Positions 16,956-25,301 of a stretch of DNA of 64,000 nt are shown in pieces. The notes under the pieces were generated by a model that saw only the letters and a list, made by a program, of their open reading frames with translations, had not been told where the DNA came from and did not search any database. The position numbers and the translations under genes were made by a program. The DNA is taken from positions 23,601 to 87,600 of the forward strand of contig CAKUFA010000005.1 in the NCBI GenBank assembly GCA_934647165.1, given 5' to 3'. Source of the DNA: an uncultured Clostridia bacterium (lineage in GTDB: Bacteria; Bacillota; Clostridia; Christensenellales; Aristaeellaceae). How positions within the stretch are numbered: position 1 is the stretch's first letter; each line of letters opens with the position of its first letter.

Positions 16956-17632
16956 GTGCGTTCCACCAAGTATCCCTGCCCCTTCTTGGTCACAATGAAT
17001 CCGGGCAGGCCGCACTCCTCCAGTTTTTTGCGCAGCCTGCCAACGTTCACCGTCAAGGTATTGTCGTCAATAAAGCAATCGCTGTCCCACAGCCGCTGCA
17101 TGAGCATATCCCGTGAAATCACCACGCCTTTGTGCCCCATGAGTGTTTGCAGGATGCGGCTTTCGTTGCGCGTCAGCTCCACGGTTTTGCCGTCCATCAC
17201 CAGCGCCCCGCGGGACAAATCCAGCACCGCGCCCCGGTGCTCCAGCGTTTCCGCCGTGCCTGCAAAGTCATAGGCTCGGCGGATGAGCGCACCCACCTTG
17301 GCCACCACCACGGCCATATCAAAAGGCTTGGTGATGAAGTCATCCCCGCCCATGGACATGGCCATCACAATATCCATGCTGCCGGTGTTGGAGGAGATGA
17401 ACACAATGGGCGCAGTGGACACCTGCCGGATGCGCTGGCACCAGTGGTAGCCATTGAAAAACGGCAGCGAAATATCCAGCAGCAGCAGGTGAGGCTTCTT
17501 CCGCACAAACTCTCCCAGCACGTCTCCCAAGTCCTTGCAGGCAAAGGCGTCATAACCCCATTGGCGCAGATTGCTTTGCAGAAGCTGCGCAATGGTGGGA
17601 TCGTCCTCCACGATCATGATCCGATAATTCAT
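16952..17632 (-). CDS. OmpR/BceR-family response regulator
   Basis: 226 residues: receiver domain 1-118 with the acidic pair at 10-11 and the phosphoacceptor Asp53 in LLLLDISLPFFNGY, Lys in TKPFD, and a winged-helix DNA-binding domain (about 125-225) with ELTRNESRILQTLM and VNVGRLRKKLEE. Partner of the kinase that overlaps its 3' end. The SLPFFNGYxWCQRIR stretch is typical of the BceR group. AAGGAG precedes the ATG at 17632. Target genes are not identifiable in this window. Confidence 0.9.
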   Translation of the reverse strand: MNYRIMIVEDDPTIAQLLQSNLRQWGYDAFACKDLGDVLGEFVRKKPHLLLLDISLPFFNGYHWCQRIRQVSTAPIVFISSNTGSMDIVMAMSMGGDDFITKPFDMAVVVAKVGALIRRAYDFAGTAETLEHRGAVLDLSRGALVMDGKTVELTRNESRILQTLMGHKGVVISRDMLMQRLWDSDCFIDDNTLTVNVGRLRKKLEECGLPGFIVTKKGQGYLVERT

Positions 17633-17706
17633 GGGGTCTCCTTCATTTTTTGCACAGAGCCCAGAGGCAGGAAGGACATGCCGGTTCACGGCGAATCCTT
17701 GCCTGT

Positions 17707-18195
17707 TTATTTGTTTCCCGTTGATCCAAACCCACCCTGGCGCTTCTGTGTGGGCGTTTCCTCCTCCGCCAGGCCAAAGGGCAGCAGCACGCCCTGGCAG
17801 AACCGTTCCCCGGCTTCCAGCGTCACGGTCTCCGTGCCGCCGTTGACAATCGGCACCAGAATATGCCCCTCGTTTTCCGTTTGCGCATAGTCCGCGTCAA
17901 TCACCCCGGTGGTGTTGGCCAGCCGAAGGCCGTATTTCCTGCCCAGGGAACTGCGGGGATAAATCATCAGCACCCAACCGGGCTGCATCAGCACACGCAT
18001 GCCGGTGGGAATCATCACCTGCTGCCCGGGCAGCAGCGTCACACGGACAGGGCTTGCAAGGTCGTATCCCGCGCTGCCCTGCGTGGCTCTTCGCGGCAAG
18101 GGAAGCGTTTCCAGCGGCAATGGGTTGGGAAAGAGCGCGACATCCTGTGCATAGCGCCCCTCGGACACCTTTTCAAAGCGTGCAATCGCCTTCAT
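17707..18195 (-). CDS. dut: dUTP diphosphatase
   Basis: 162 residues, trimeric dUTPase family. It hydrolyses dUTP to dUMP and keeps uracil out of DNA. Motifs: 1 GSAGYDLASP, 2 PRSSLGRKYGL, 3 NTTGVIDADY, 4 GERFCQGVL, 5 RQGGFGSTG near the end. The N-terminal 30 residues are an extension relative to the shortest forms. Its ATG overlaps the rsmA stop (ATGA) and GGGAGG lies within the end of rsmA, so the two genes are coupled. Confidence 0.93.
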   Translation of the reverse strand: MKAIARFEKVSEGRYAQDVALFPNPLPLETLPLPRRATQGSAGYDLASPVRVTLLPGQQVMIPTGMRVLMQPGWVLMIYPRSSLGRKYGLRLANTTGVIDADYAQTENEGHILVPIVNGGTETVTLEAGERFCQGVLLPFGLAEEETPTQKRQGGFGSTGNK

Positions 18196-19040
18196 GCCCG
18201 CGCCTCCCGGGCGTCATGCATGGCATCGCTGAGCCGCGCAAGCTCCTCTAGCGTCAGCTTTTCGCCGCGCACCTTTTCATCCAGCCCGGCTGCCTGCATC
18301 AGCCCGACCGCCTCCTCCCGCGGCATGCGGAAGGTGGCGCACAGGTTATTGGTCATGGTTTTGCGCCGCAGGGCAAAGGCCGCCCCCGCCACGCGGAAAA
18401 ACAGCTCCTCATCCTTCACTGAAACAGCGGGCGTGTCGCGCACAGGCAGCACCACAAAGGCGCTGTCCACCTTGGGCGGCGGGGTAAAGCACGCCGCAGG
18501 CACGTCCATGGCCAGATATGGCTCGCACAGATACTGGCACCGCACGGCCAGCATGCCCCAGCCTTCTTCCCCGGGGGATGCGAGAATTTTGTCCGCAACT
18601 TCCTTCTGCACCATAAGCGCCAGGCGCTTCATGGGCACGCCGCACTGCAAAAACAGTTGAATGAGAGGCGTTGTGATGTAATAGGGAATATTGGCCACAA
18701 CGCTCAGGGGCTTGCGTAGGGATGCCGTCACCTCAGAAAGGTTGAGCTGCATCACATCCCCCTGCACAAGGGTAAAGTTTGTCCGGTCATGCATGAAGCC
18801 CTGCAGGAGGGGGATGAGCCGCTCATCCAGCTCGATGCTCAGCACATGATGCGCCTTATCGCACAGGTGACGGGTCATGCTGCCGCTGCCCGGACCAACC
18901 TCCAGCACATCGTCATCCGCTTCCACGCCGGACGCTTCCACCAGCGCCCGAAGCAGATCATCGTCGTAAAGAAAATTTTGCCCCAGCCCCTGCTTGTAAC
19001 GCAGCTGGCTGTCCCGAATACGTTCCTTTGTCTTGCTCAT
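18192..19040 (-). CDS. rsmA: 16S rRNA (adenine1518/1519-N6)-dimethyltransferase
   Basis: 282 residues (RsmA/KsgA). It dimethylates two adenines in the 3' hairpin of 16S rRNA during 30S assembly, using SAM. SAM-binding VLEVGPGSGSMTRHL, catalytic NIPYYITTP, and the C-terminal domain FRMPREEAVGLMQAAGL are clear. Start ATG at 19040 preceded by GAGGT. Lies 73 bases after pyrE and overlaps dut. Confidence 0.94.
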   Translation of the reverse strand: MSKTKERIRDSQLRYKQGLGQNFLYDDDLLRALVEASGVEADDDVLEVGPGSGSMTRHLCDKAHHVLSIELDERLIPLLQGFMHDRTNFTLVQGDVMQLNLSEVTASLRKPLSVVANIPYYITTPLIQLFLQCGVPMKRLALMVQKEVADKILASPGEEGWGMLAVRCQYLCEPYLAMDVPAACFTPPPKVDSAFVVLPVRDTPAVSVKDEELFFRVAGAAFALRRKTMTNNLCATFRMPREEAVGLMQAAGLDEKVRGEKLTLEELARLSDAMHDAREARA

Positions 19041-19113
19041 GGTTACCTCATTTTTTGCTATCCTTGGATCTGCACAGCGCGCGCCGTTTCTCCCGCCGCG
19101 CACGGCCATGCCG

Positions 19114-19689
19114 TCAGCCCTTCGGCTCGCCGCGGACAGGGCTCATGGGTACGCCGTTTTGGCACAGCGGGCATTCATCCGCGGGATAAAAGTGCATGTC
19201 CACCTGCGCCAGCGCCGTAAAGGGCACGCCGAAATCCACCCGGCCGTTGGACCTGTCCGCCAGGCAGGCAATCTGCACCGCCTCAGCATGGAAGGCACGG
19301 ATAATTTCCAGCACCTCGCGCACGCTCTCGCCCGTGGTCACACTGTCCTCCACCACCAGCACCTTTGCGCCCGGCGCAATGCGGAAGCCGCGCCGAAGGG
19401 TCATCACCCCGTCATGCCGCTCACAATAAATAAACCGTTTCCCCAGCAGCCGCGCCGTTTCATAGCCGAAGATCATGCCGCCCAGCGCCGGGCCAATCAC
19501 CAGATCCGCCCCGCAGTCCCGGCACCTGTCCGCCAGCGCTGTGCACAGCTGCCCAGTGATATCCGCATGCTCAATCAGGTGCGCGCATTGCAGAAATGTG
19601 TCCGCATGCCGCCCGCTCTTCATCAGAAAATGACCCTTTTCATAAGCGCCTGCCTGGGTCATCAGCTGCAACGCTTCTTCATTCGTCAT
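19114..19689 (-). CDS. pyrE: Orotate phosphoribosyltransferase
   Basis: 191 residues. Transfers phosphoribose from PRPP to orotate to give OMP in pyrimidine synthesis. The PRPP loop is KVLVVEDSVTTGESV; other family landmarks are FLMKSGRHADTFLQCA and LVIGPALGGMIFGYE. It is separated from other pyr genes here. Two in-frame ATGs compete: 19689 is nine bases after AAGGGGG, while 19698 touches it, so 19689 is chosen. The C-terminal 25 residues contain CPLCQNG, a CxxC pair seen in the clostridial type of PyrE. Confidence 0.92.
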   Translation of the reverse strand: MTNEEALQLMTQAGAYEKGHFLMKSGRHADTFLQCAHLIEHADITGQLCTALADRCRDCGADLVIGPALGGMIFGYETARLLGKRFIYCERHDGVMTLRRGFRIAPGAKVLVVEDSVTTGESVREVLEIIRAFHAEAVQIACLADRSNGRVDFGVPFTALAQVDMHFYPADECPLCQNGVPMSPVRGEPKG

Positions 19690-19727
19690 CTTTTCCATCC
19701 CCCTTTGCGTGGTTCTTCGCTGCATCA

Positions 19728-19733
19728 AGTATA
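19728..19733 (-). promoter_or_regulatory. Probable extended -10 element of pyrE
   Basis: Minus strand TGGTATACT (TATACT at 19728-19733) with a weak TCGCCA 17 bases further upstream, about 35 bases before the pyrE start. Confidence 0.45.
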
Positions 19734-19778
19734 CCATATTCCTCCCCTGTTGGCGAGGGGGAAAGGGTGAAATGCATC

Positions 19779-19807
19779 TTGTCCGCATCATTTTTCTGCT
19801 GTATAAT
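19779..19807 (+). promoter_or_regulatory. Promoter of the transglutaminase-like gene
   Basis: TTGTCC (19779-19784), 17-base spacer, TATAAT (19802-19807); the gene starts 30 bases downstream after AAGGAGG. Confidence 0.8.
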
Positions 19808-19836
19808 GGAAACAGCTTTTCAAGGAGGTACCCGCC

Positions 19837-20871
19837 ATGCGCCGACTGTTTTGCCTGCTGCTCTGTCTGCTGATGCTCCCCGTTTTCGCCTTTGCCGCGC
19901 CGCAGACGCCCTATGACCCGAGCACGCTTCTTCGCTACTCCTTCCTGTCGCCCAAACAGCAGGCGCTGGTGGATCTGCTCTATCAGGGCGCTGCCGGCCG
20001 GGCGGAATCCATCGCTCTGCCGGAGGGCGCCGCCTATGACGATGCTGAAGCAGCGGTTGAGCTTCTGGTGAAGGATTTCCCGGAGCTGACACACCTGACT
20101 GGGCAGTATGCCATCTCCTATTATCAAAACACGCCGCAGTTGGCCACAAGGGTGACCCTTGTATATAACGATACCGATGACGCCGAGGCGCTGCTAGCCG
20201 CCGTCCGCGCCATTTGCACGGACGCTATTGGCACCCCCGTGCAGAAAGTTGAATTTTTTCATGACGCCGTCTGCCGCCTCGTAACCTACACCCCTGAACT
20301 TTATGGCTTGGACGGCGCAAACACCGCGCTTTTGCAGGGGCAGGCCGTATGCAACGGCTATGCCCAGGCCATGTCGCTCCTGTGCCGCCTGGCAGGCATT
20401 CCGTGCAGCGTCATCTCCGGCAACGCCGCCGGGAACAACCACGCATGGAACGCCATGGAGCTGAATGGCTCGCTCAGCTTTACCGACGCCACATGGGACG
20501 ACCAGAACGATGTGACGCTGCACAGCCATGTGAACATGTCCTTGGAGCAGATCAGCCGCACCCATTTTGCTAATGAGGATCTTCCTTTTGCCAGCGATGA
20601 CCGAAACGAGTATTTCCGCGTGCACGGGCTGCTGGCAGAATCTGCCGCAGAAGCGGAAACAATCTTTGCCAGTGGTGTATCTACCCTTGTCAAAACCGGC
20701 GCGCCATTGGAAATGCGCTTTGCCACCCGAAACATCTACGATGCGATTGCCGGCGACCTGGACGGCGCGCTGGATCGCGCCAACGCCGTCAATCCTTCGG
20801 ATGCGCAGCTGTACGGATCCTATTCCTTCCGCACAGACGGCGATCAGCTCTGCCTGTACCTGAGCCGCTGA
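19837..20871 (+). CDS. Secreted transglutaminase-like cysteine protein
   Basis: 344 residues. An N-terminal signal peptide (about 1-20, ending AFA-A, no lipobox cysteine) predicts export. The central domain has the papain-like transglutaminase triad: Cys172 in GQAVCNGYAQA, His202 in GNNHAWNAM and Asp217 in FTDATWDD. Such proteins act as proteases or amide-modifying enzymes on the cell surface. AAGGAGG precedes the ATG. Its last 83 bases overlap the end of the convergent O-antigen-ligase-like gene, so one of the 3' ends lies inside the other. Substrate unknown. Confidence 0.85.
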   Translation: MRRLFCLLLCLLMLPVFAFAAPQTPYDPSTLLRYSFLSPKQQALVDLLYQGAAGRAESIALPEGAAYDDAEAAVELLVKDFPELTHLTGQYAISYYQNTPQLATRVTLVYNDTDDAEALLAAVRAICTDAIGTPVQKVEFFHDAVCRLVTYTPELYGLDGANTALLQGQAVCNGYAQAMSLLCRLAGIPCSVISGNAAGNNHAWNAMELNGSLSFTDATWDDQNDVTLHSHVNMSLEQISRTHFANEDLPFASDDRNEYFRVHGLLAESAAEAETIFASGVSTLVKTGAPLEMRFATRNIYDAIAGDLDGALDRANAVNPSDAQLYGSYSFRTDGDQLCLYLSR

Positions 20872-22372
20872 CGCTTTCGGCCATGGCCAGCCCCAGCGCT
20901 GCCCAAAACATGGGCGACACCAGACAGATGCTGAAGGAAAACATGCCTTGCGCCGCATAACACAAAAGCGCGCCCAGCAGCGCCGCAGCACCGCAAAAGC
21001 TGCGCTGCTTCCTGTTTGCCGCACGCAGACACCCGGCCATGACGCACAGCAGCAGCGCCACATACGTCAGCAGCGCCGGAAGCCCCGCGTTGGCCAGGAT
21101 GGCCAGATACTCGTTGTGCGGCGCGTCAAACCTTTCCGGAAAAGACACGCCTGCCTGCGACAGATGCTCGGCAAAGGCGAACCAGAAGGTGCCCGGGCCG
21201 TTGCCCAGCCAAAGGTGCTTGCCGGCCATTTGCAGTGTTTGCCGCCACACGCCCAGCCGGTAGGAGCCAAAGCTATCCTGTCCCCTGCCAAGGAGCACTT
21301 CCCGCAATTCCCACAGCCCGCCAAAGCGTTCATCCAGGGGCAGAAGCAGAAGCAGCACCGTGCCCGCAGCCAGCGCTGCCAGCGCAAAAGCAGCAACCCC
21401 GGCAATCGGCCAGGTGCGTCCCGTATGGCGGTGCAGCATAATCGCCAAAGCAGCCAGGGCAACGCTCAACCCCAACAGCAAAACCGAGCCCCCGCCAAAA
21501 CCGGTAAAGCAGACGTCCTGCACACCATCCAGCCACGGAAAAGCAATCATTTTCCGTGCTGCAAAGCACAGTGCCAGGCCTGAAAGGATCATCATACCAC
21601 GAACACGCACCGGCGGACAGCGGAACATCCACAAAACAAGGAGCCCTGCACCCAGGGCCAGGGCAATCAGCCCGCTTTGCACCTCCATGCAAAACGTCCA
21701 CAAGCTCCCTGCAAGCCCTGCAAGCAGCCAATCCCATCCGCCGCGGCGACTGGCCGCAAAGTTTCCCATCAGCAGGGGCACAACAAGTGACAAATAGCCG
21801 GACACCATGTCAATATTGCCGATGGTGCCCTGAAATTCATAATTGGTGCGGGTAGAAAGCCCTGCCGGAAACAGCCCCAGCGGGTTGCAGCCCGCGTATT
21901 GTGCAAAAGCCACGGCACATTGCAGCGCCAGGGACACAGCGCACAGGTGCAGCACCCAGCGCCATTTCGGGCGGCGCAGGCTCATCACCAGGCACACGCC
22001 CATATAGCACAGTTGCGTGGCCATGCCCTCATACCGCTTTGACCCAAGCCACACGCACCATTGTCCGTTGGCGTTGCGCTGATTGTAATACGCCCCAAAG
22101 AGTGCCGCAAGCCCCAGCAAGGCAAAATATCCAAGCATCCATCCCTGCCCTGCATGCCAGTGAAAGGGCAGGCGGCGCTCCGCTGCAAGGCACAGCACGC
22201 AGACGACCAGTGCAGCCAGCACCGTGATCCCGGTCAGCAGCAGCATTCCTTCCCACTTGGCGCGTGTGATGCAGGTATACGATCCTGTTTGCCACAAAGG
22301 GAACACCGCAAGCCATGCAGCGGCCAGCGCCGTCCACACGCCGTCTGCGATTTTTTCGCCCCTGCTCTTCAT
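20789..22372 (-). CDS. O-antigen-ligase-like (Wzy_C family) membrane protein
   Basis: 527 residues with about twelve hydrophobic segments. The large loop and the motif HNEYLAILANAGLPALLTYV, preceded by GNGPGTFWFAFAEHL, identify the O-antigen ligase/polymerase superfamily, whose members join or polymerise lipid-linked glycans on the outer face of the membrane. In a monoderm this would act on a surface polysaccharide or teichoic-type polymer. GGAGG lies upstream of the ATG at 22372; a longer in-frame start exists but lacks a site. The last ~25 codons overlap the opposing gene and are basic and low in hydrophobicity. Confidence 0.82.
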   Translation of the reverse strand: MKSRGEKIADGVWTALAAAWLAVFPLWQTGSYTCITRAKWEGMLLLTGITVLAALVVCVLCLAAERRLPFHWHAGQGWMLGYFALLGLAALFGAYYNQRNANGQWCVWLGSKRYEGMATQLCYMGVCLVMSLRRPKWRWVLHLCAVSLALQCAVAFAQYAGCNPLGLFPAGLSTRTNYEFQGTIGNIDMVSGYLSLVVPLLMGNFAASRRGGWDWLLAGLAGSLWTFCMEVQSGLIALALGAGLLVLWMFRCPPVRVRGMMILSGLALCFAARKMIAFPWLDGVQDVCFTGFGGGSVLLLGLSVALAALAIMLHRHTGRTWPIAGVAAFALAALAAGTVLLLLLPLDERFGGLWELREVLLGRGQDSFGSYRLGVWRQTLQMAGKHLWLGNGPGTFWFAFAEHLSQAGVSFPERFDAPHNEYLAILANAGLPALLTYVALLLCVMAGCLRAANRKQRSFCGAAALLGALLCYAAQGMFSFSICLVSPMFWAALGLAMAESVSGSGTGRADRRLCGRNRIRTAAHPKD

Positions 22373-22401
22373 GCTCTCTCCTCCTTGATGCGAATGCATG
22401 A

Positions 22402-22430
22402 AGCATATCATATTCCCCGGCCGTGAGCAA
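22402..22430 (-). promoter_or_regulatory. Promoter of the O-antigen-ligase-like gene
   Basis: Minus strand: TTGCTC (22425-22430), 17-base spacer, TATGCT (22402-22407), about 30 bases before the start. Confidence 0.5.
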
Positions 22431-22549
22431 GGGCGCGGGAGAAAAAGTCACCCATCGTTCATGGAGGAGTTTGCACCGCGCATGTAGAACTCATCCCAAA
22501 GATCGGCGGCTCATTGCCGCCCTGTACATGGAAAGGATGCGTGTGCAAC

Positions 22550-23170
22550 ATGGAAATTTTGAGCGTGAAAGATCCCGCGTTCCTCGCCTATGGCCGCGTG
22601 GTAGACGGCTATGATGTGACTCCCCTGATGGATAAGCTTGCCCAGACCCCCGTGACCGACGGCGTTGTGTATGTGCCGAAGGAAGAAAAACTGCACGAAG
22701 CGGCAAACGCCGATGAAATCGGCGCCTTTCTTTATGGCGGCATGCCCTTTCAGCTGGGCTGGTGCAACGGCCATAATACTCGCCTGAACTGCCTGGAATA
22801 CCACCGGGACAGCGAATTTAACCTGGGCACGGAGGACTTCATCCTGCTGCTCGGCAAGCAGAGCGACATTGTTGACGGCAAGCTTGACACCGCCACAGTG
22901 AAGGCTTTCCGTGTGCCCCGCGGCGTGCTGGTGGAAGTTTATGCCACCACGCTGCACTATGCGCCCTGCCATGTGGACGCATCCCGCGGCTTCCGCGTGA
23001 TGGTCGCCCTTCCGGAGGGGACAAACACCGAGTATCGCAAAGCATCCCCCAACAGGGAGGACAACACCCTGTGGGCGCGCAACAAGTGGCTGCTGGCGCA
23101 CAAGGATTCTGCTGAAGCCGCTCAGGGCGCCTGCATCGGCCTGACAGGCGATAATATCGACATTGGCTAA
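22550..23170 (+). CDS. DUF4867-family protein
   Basis: 206 residues, no signal peptide or membrane segment. The sequence LEYHRDSEFNLGTEDFILLL and VPRGVLVEVYATTLHYAPCH look like the beta-rich cupin-like core with paired acidic and histidine residues that could hold a metal (EYHRxSE, HYAPCHV). I place it in DUF4867, a family often found near sugar-use genes in Clostridia; no activity is established to my knowledge. AAAGG stands 13 bases before the ATG, a rather long spacing. Closed downstream by a large hairpin. Confidence 0.7.
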   Translation: MEILSVKDPAFLAYGRVVDGYDVTPLMDKLAQTPVTDGVVYVPKEEKLHEAANADEIGAFLYGGMPFQLGWCNGHNTRLNCLEYHRDSEFNLGTEDFILLLGKQSDIVDGKLDTATVKAFRVPRGVLVEVYATTLHYAPCHVDASRGFRVMVALPEGTNTEYRKASPNREDNTLWARNKWLLAHKDSAEAAQGACIGLTGDNIDIG

Positions 23171-23190
23171 AAACCGCCGAACTGCTGAGA

Positions 23191-23248
23191 AAAGCGGACA
23201 AACGCCATGCAAAGCTTTTGAAGCTATGGCATGGCGCTTGTCCGCTTA
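23191..23248. terminator. Convergent hairpin between DUF4867 gene and argG
   Basis: AAGCGGACAA then CGCCATGC (23192-23210) pairs with GCATGGCG then TTGTCCGCTT (23229-23247), a stem of about 18 pairs with one mismatch. Plus-strand TTTTTTT follows after GCCGC at 23256. It lies between two converging genes and probably ends both transcripts. Confidence 0.7.
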
Positions 23249-23310
23249 TTGCCGCTTTTTTTCGAAAGAAGCGCAGGGCAAAGCCGTTGACTGAAAGCCG
23301 CCTTCCCGCA

Positions 23311-24522
23311 TCACTTTCCGTTTTTTGCATCCACCATGGCCTTGACCTTCATGGGCAGACCCAGAAGATTGATGAAGCCGGCGGAATCCTTGTGGGAGTA
23401 AAGATCATGGCTGTCACCAAAGGTAGCGATTTCCTCCATGTAGAGGCTGTTGGGGCTCTTGACGCCCGCAGGAATGCAGTTGCCTTTATAGAGCTTGAGC
23501 TTCACGGTGCCGTTCACCGCCTGCTGCGTGCTGTCCACAAAGGCAGACAGCGCTTCCCGCAGGGGCGTATACCACATGCCGTCATACACAAGTTCCGCAA
23601 ACTTGACGGCAACCTGTTCCTTATAGTGGCTGGTCTGCCGGTCAAGGGTGATGGACTCCAGAATGCCATGGGCGGCGTAAAGCATCGTGCCGCCGGGCGT
23701 TTCGTACACGCCGCGGCTCTTCATGCCAACCAGCCGGTTTTCCACTAGGTCTGCACAGCCCACGCCATTGCGTCCCGCCAGCTCGTTGGCCTTCTCCAGT
23801 AGGGAAATAGCGTCCATTTTCTCGCCGTTGATGGCCACCGGCACACCCTTTTCAAAGTCGATGGTCACATATTCAGGCTTATCCGGGGCTTCTTCCGGCG
23901 TCACCATGGTCAACAGCAGATCCTTGGGCGGCTCGTTCCACGGGTCCTCCAGATCCGCGCCCTCATGACTGATGTGCCAGATATTGCGATCCATGGAGTA
24001 GGGACGATCCTTCTTCACAGGCACAGGAATGTTCCGCGCCTCAGCGTACTCAATTTCCTCTTCGCGAGTTTTGATATCCCACTCCCGCCAGGGGGCGATA
24101 ATCTTCATCTGCGGATCAAAGGCCTTGATGGTCAGCTCAAACCGCACCTGATCGTTGCCTTTGCCCGTGCAGCCGTGGCAAATCGCCGTGCAATGCTCCT
24201 TGTGGGCAATTTCCACCAGCCGCTTGGCAATCAGCGGCCGGGCAAAGCTGGTGCCCAGCAGATACTTGCCTTCATACACCGCGCCGGCTTTCAACGTCGG
24301 CCAAATGAAGTCCTCCACAAATTCCTTGCGCAGATCTTCAATATACAGCTTTTCCGCGCCGCACTTTTTCGCTTTTTCGTGCAGCGGTTCCAGCTCCTCG
24401 CCCTGCCCCACATCGCCTGCCACGCAAACCACATCACAGTCATAATGTTCCTTGAGCCACGGCACAATAATGGAGGTATCCAGTCCGCCCGAGTAAGCCA
24501 GCAGCACACGCATCTTTGCCAT
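23311..24522 (-). CDS. argG: Argininosuccinate synthase
   Basis: 403 residues, type I enzyme joining citrulline and aspartate with ATP in arginine synthesis. VLLAYSGGLDTS is the PP-loop nucleotide site; GCTGKGNDQVRFEL and the APWREWDI stretch bind substrates. Start: the ATG at 24522 is nine bases from GGAG, while two other ATGs upstream are too close to it. No argH follows; the transcript appears to be monocistronic, with its own promoter and candidate arginine operator. Confidence 0.95.
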   Translation of the reverse strand: MAKMRVLLAYSGGLDTSIIVPWLKEHYDCDVVCVAGDVGQGEELEPLHEKAKKCGAEKLYIEDLRKEFVEDFIWPTLKAGAVYEGKYLLGTSFARPLIAKRLVEIAHKEHCTAICHGCTGKGNDQVRFELTIKAFDPQMKIIAPWREWDIKTREEEIEYAEARNIPVPVKKDRPYSMDRNIWHISHEGADLEDPWNEPPKDLLLTMVTPEEAPDKPEYVTIDFEKGVPVAINGEKMDAISLLEKANELAGRNGVGCADLVENRLVGMKSRGVYETPGGTMLYAAHGILESITLDRQTSHYKEQVAVKFAELVYDGMWYTPLREALSAFVDSTQQAVNGTVKLKLYKGNCIPAGVKSPNSLYMEEIATFGDSHDLYSHKDSAGFINLLGLPMKVKAMVDAKNGK

Positions 24523-24583
24523 ACCCATCGTCTCCTTCAAAATGGCGTTTCGCGCCAGGGATTTGTTGTTTGGTACATTTGTT

Positions 24584-24630
24584 ATTATACATCTTCATGT
24601 ATAAAAATGCAATACCCGTTTTGCATTTTT
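24584..24630 (-). promoter_or_regulatory. argG promoter with candidate ARG box and inverted repeats
   Basis: Minus strand: TTGCAT (24607-24612), 17-base spacer, TATAAT (24584-24589). Overlapping it is TGCATTTTTATACA (24598-24611), which fits TGnATwwwwATnCA, the core of the ArgR operator with two departures from TGAATwwwwATTCA. Two inverted repeats are also present: AAAAATGCAA/TTGCATTTTT (24603-24630) and ATACAT/ATGTAT (24587-24602). Arginine-dependent repression by ArgR is the natural inference; a regulator gene is not in the window. Confidence 0.7.
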
Positions 24631-24674
24631 CTGCAATCTTTTTGTGCATCCGTGGCAGAAAGCCCCTGTTCGCG

Positions 24675-24703
24675 TTGACTTTTGGTGTTTCGGCGGGTAT
24701 CAT
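24675..24703 (+). promoter_or_regulatory. Promoter of the ruvCAB operon
   Basis: TTGACT (24675-24680), 17-base spacer, TATCAT (24698-24703), 44 bases before ruvC. Confidence 0.8.
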
Positions 24704-24746
24704 AGCAAGGAAAGCAAATGTTCCCTTGACGGAGGATAAGGCGCCA

Positions 24747-25241
24747 ATGAGAATCCTCGGTATCGACCCCGGATATGCGCTGATGGGCTGGGGTGTGATT
24801 GACACGGAAGGACAGCGGATGCGTCTGGTGAACTACGGCTGTGTGGAAACCAAAGCCGGACAGCCCATGCAGCACCGGCTGCGGACGCTTCAGCTGGGCG
24901 TGCAGACGTTGGTGAACACCTATCGCCCGGATGACGTTGCCTTTGAGGAACTATTCTTTGCCCGCAACGTGACCACTGCACTGATGGTGGGCGCAGCTCG
25001 GGGCGCAGCCATCATCGCCGCGGCAGAGTATACAGAAAACCTGTATGAGTATACACCCATGCAGATTAAGCAGGCCGTGACCGGCTATGGCAAAGCAGAC
25101 AAGAAGCAAATCCAGCAGATGGTGAAGCTGCTCCTGCACATGGACGCCGTTCCAACACCGGACGACGCCGCCGATGCCATTGCCGCCGCCATCACGCATG
25201 CGCAGACAGGCCCTGCCAAAGTGCAGTTCAAAATGAAATGA
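24747..25241 (+). CDS. ruvC: Holliday junction resolvase RuvC
   Basis: 164 residues. Cuts Holliday junctions symmetrically, working with RuvAB. The acidic catalytic residues are in GIDPGYALMGWG (Asp7), FEELFF (Glu) and PDDAADAIAAA near the C-terminus. Length is normal. The ATG at 24747 follows GGAGG by 11 bases; a longer in-frame extension upstream has no site and crosses the promoter. First gene of the ruvCAB operon. Confidence 0.95.
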   Translation: MRILGIDPGYALMGWGVIDTEGQRMRLVNYGCVETKAGQPMQHRLRTLQLGVQTLVNTYRPDDVAFEELFFARNVTTALMVGAARGAAIIAAAEYTENLYEYTPMQIKQAVTGYGKADKKQIQQMVKLLLHMDAVPTPDDAADAIAAAITHAQTGPAKVQFKMK

Positions 25242-25301
25242 TCGCCGGTTGCTCCTTTGGTTCTCCCATGCGAACCGGCGCTTGACCGAAAGGAACCAGC
25301 C

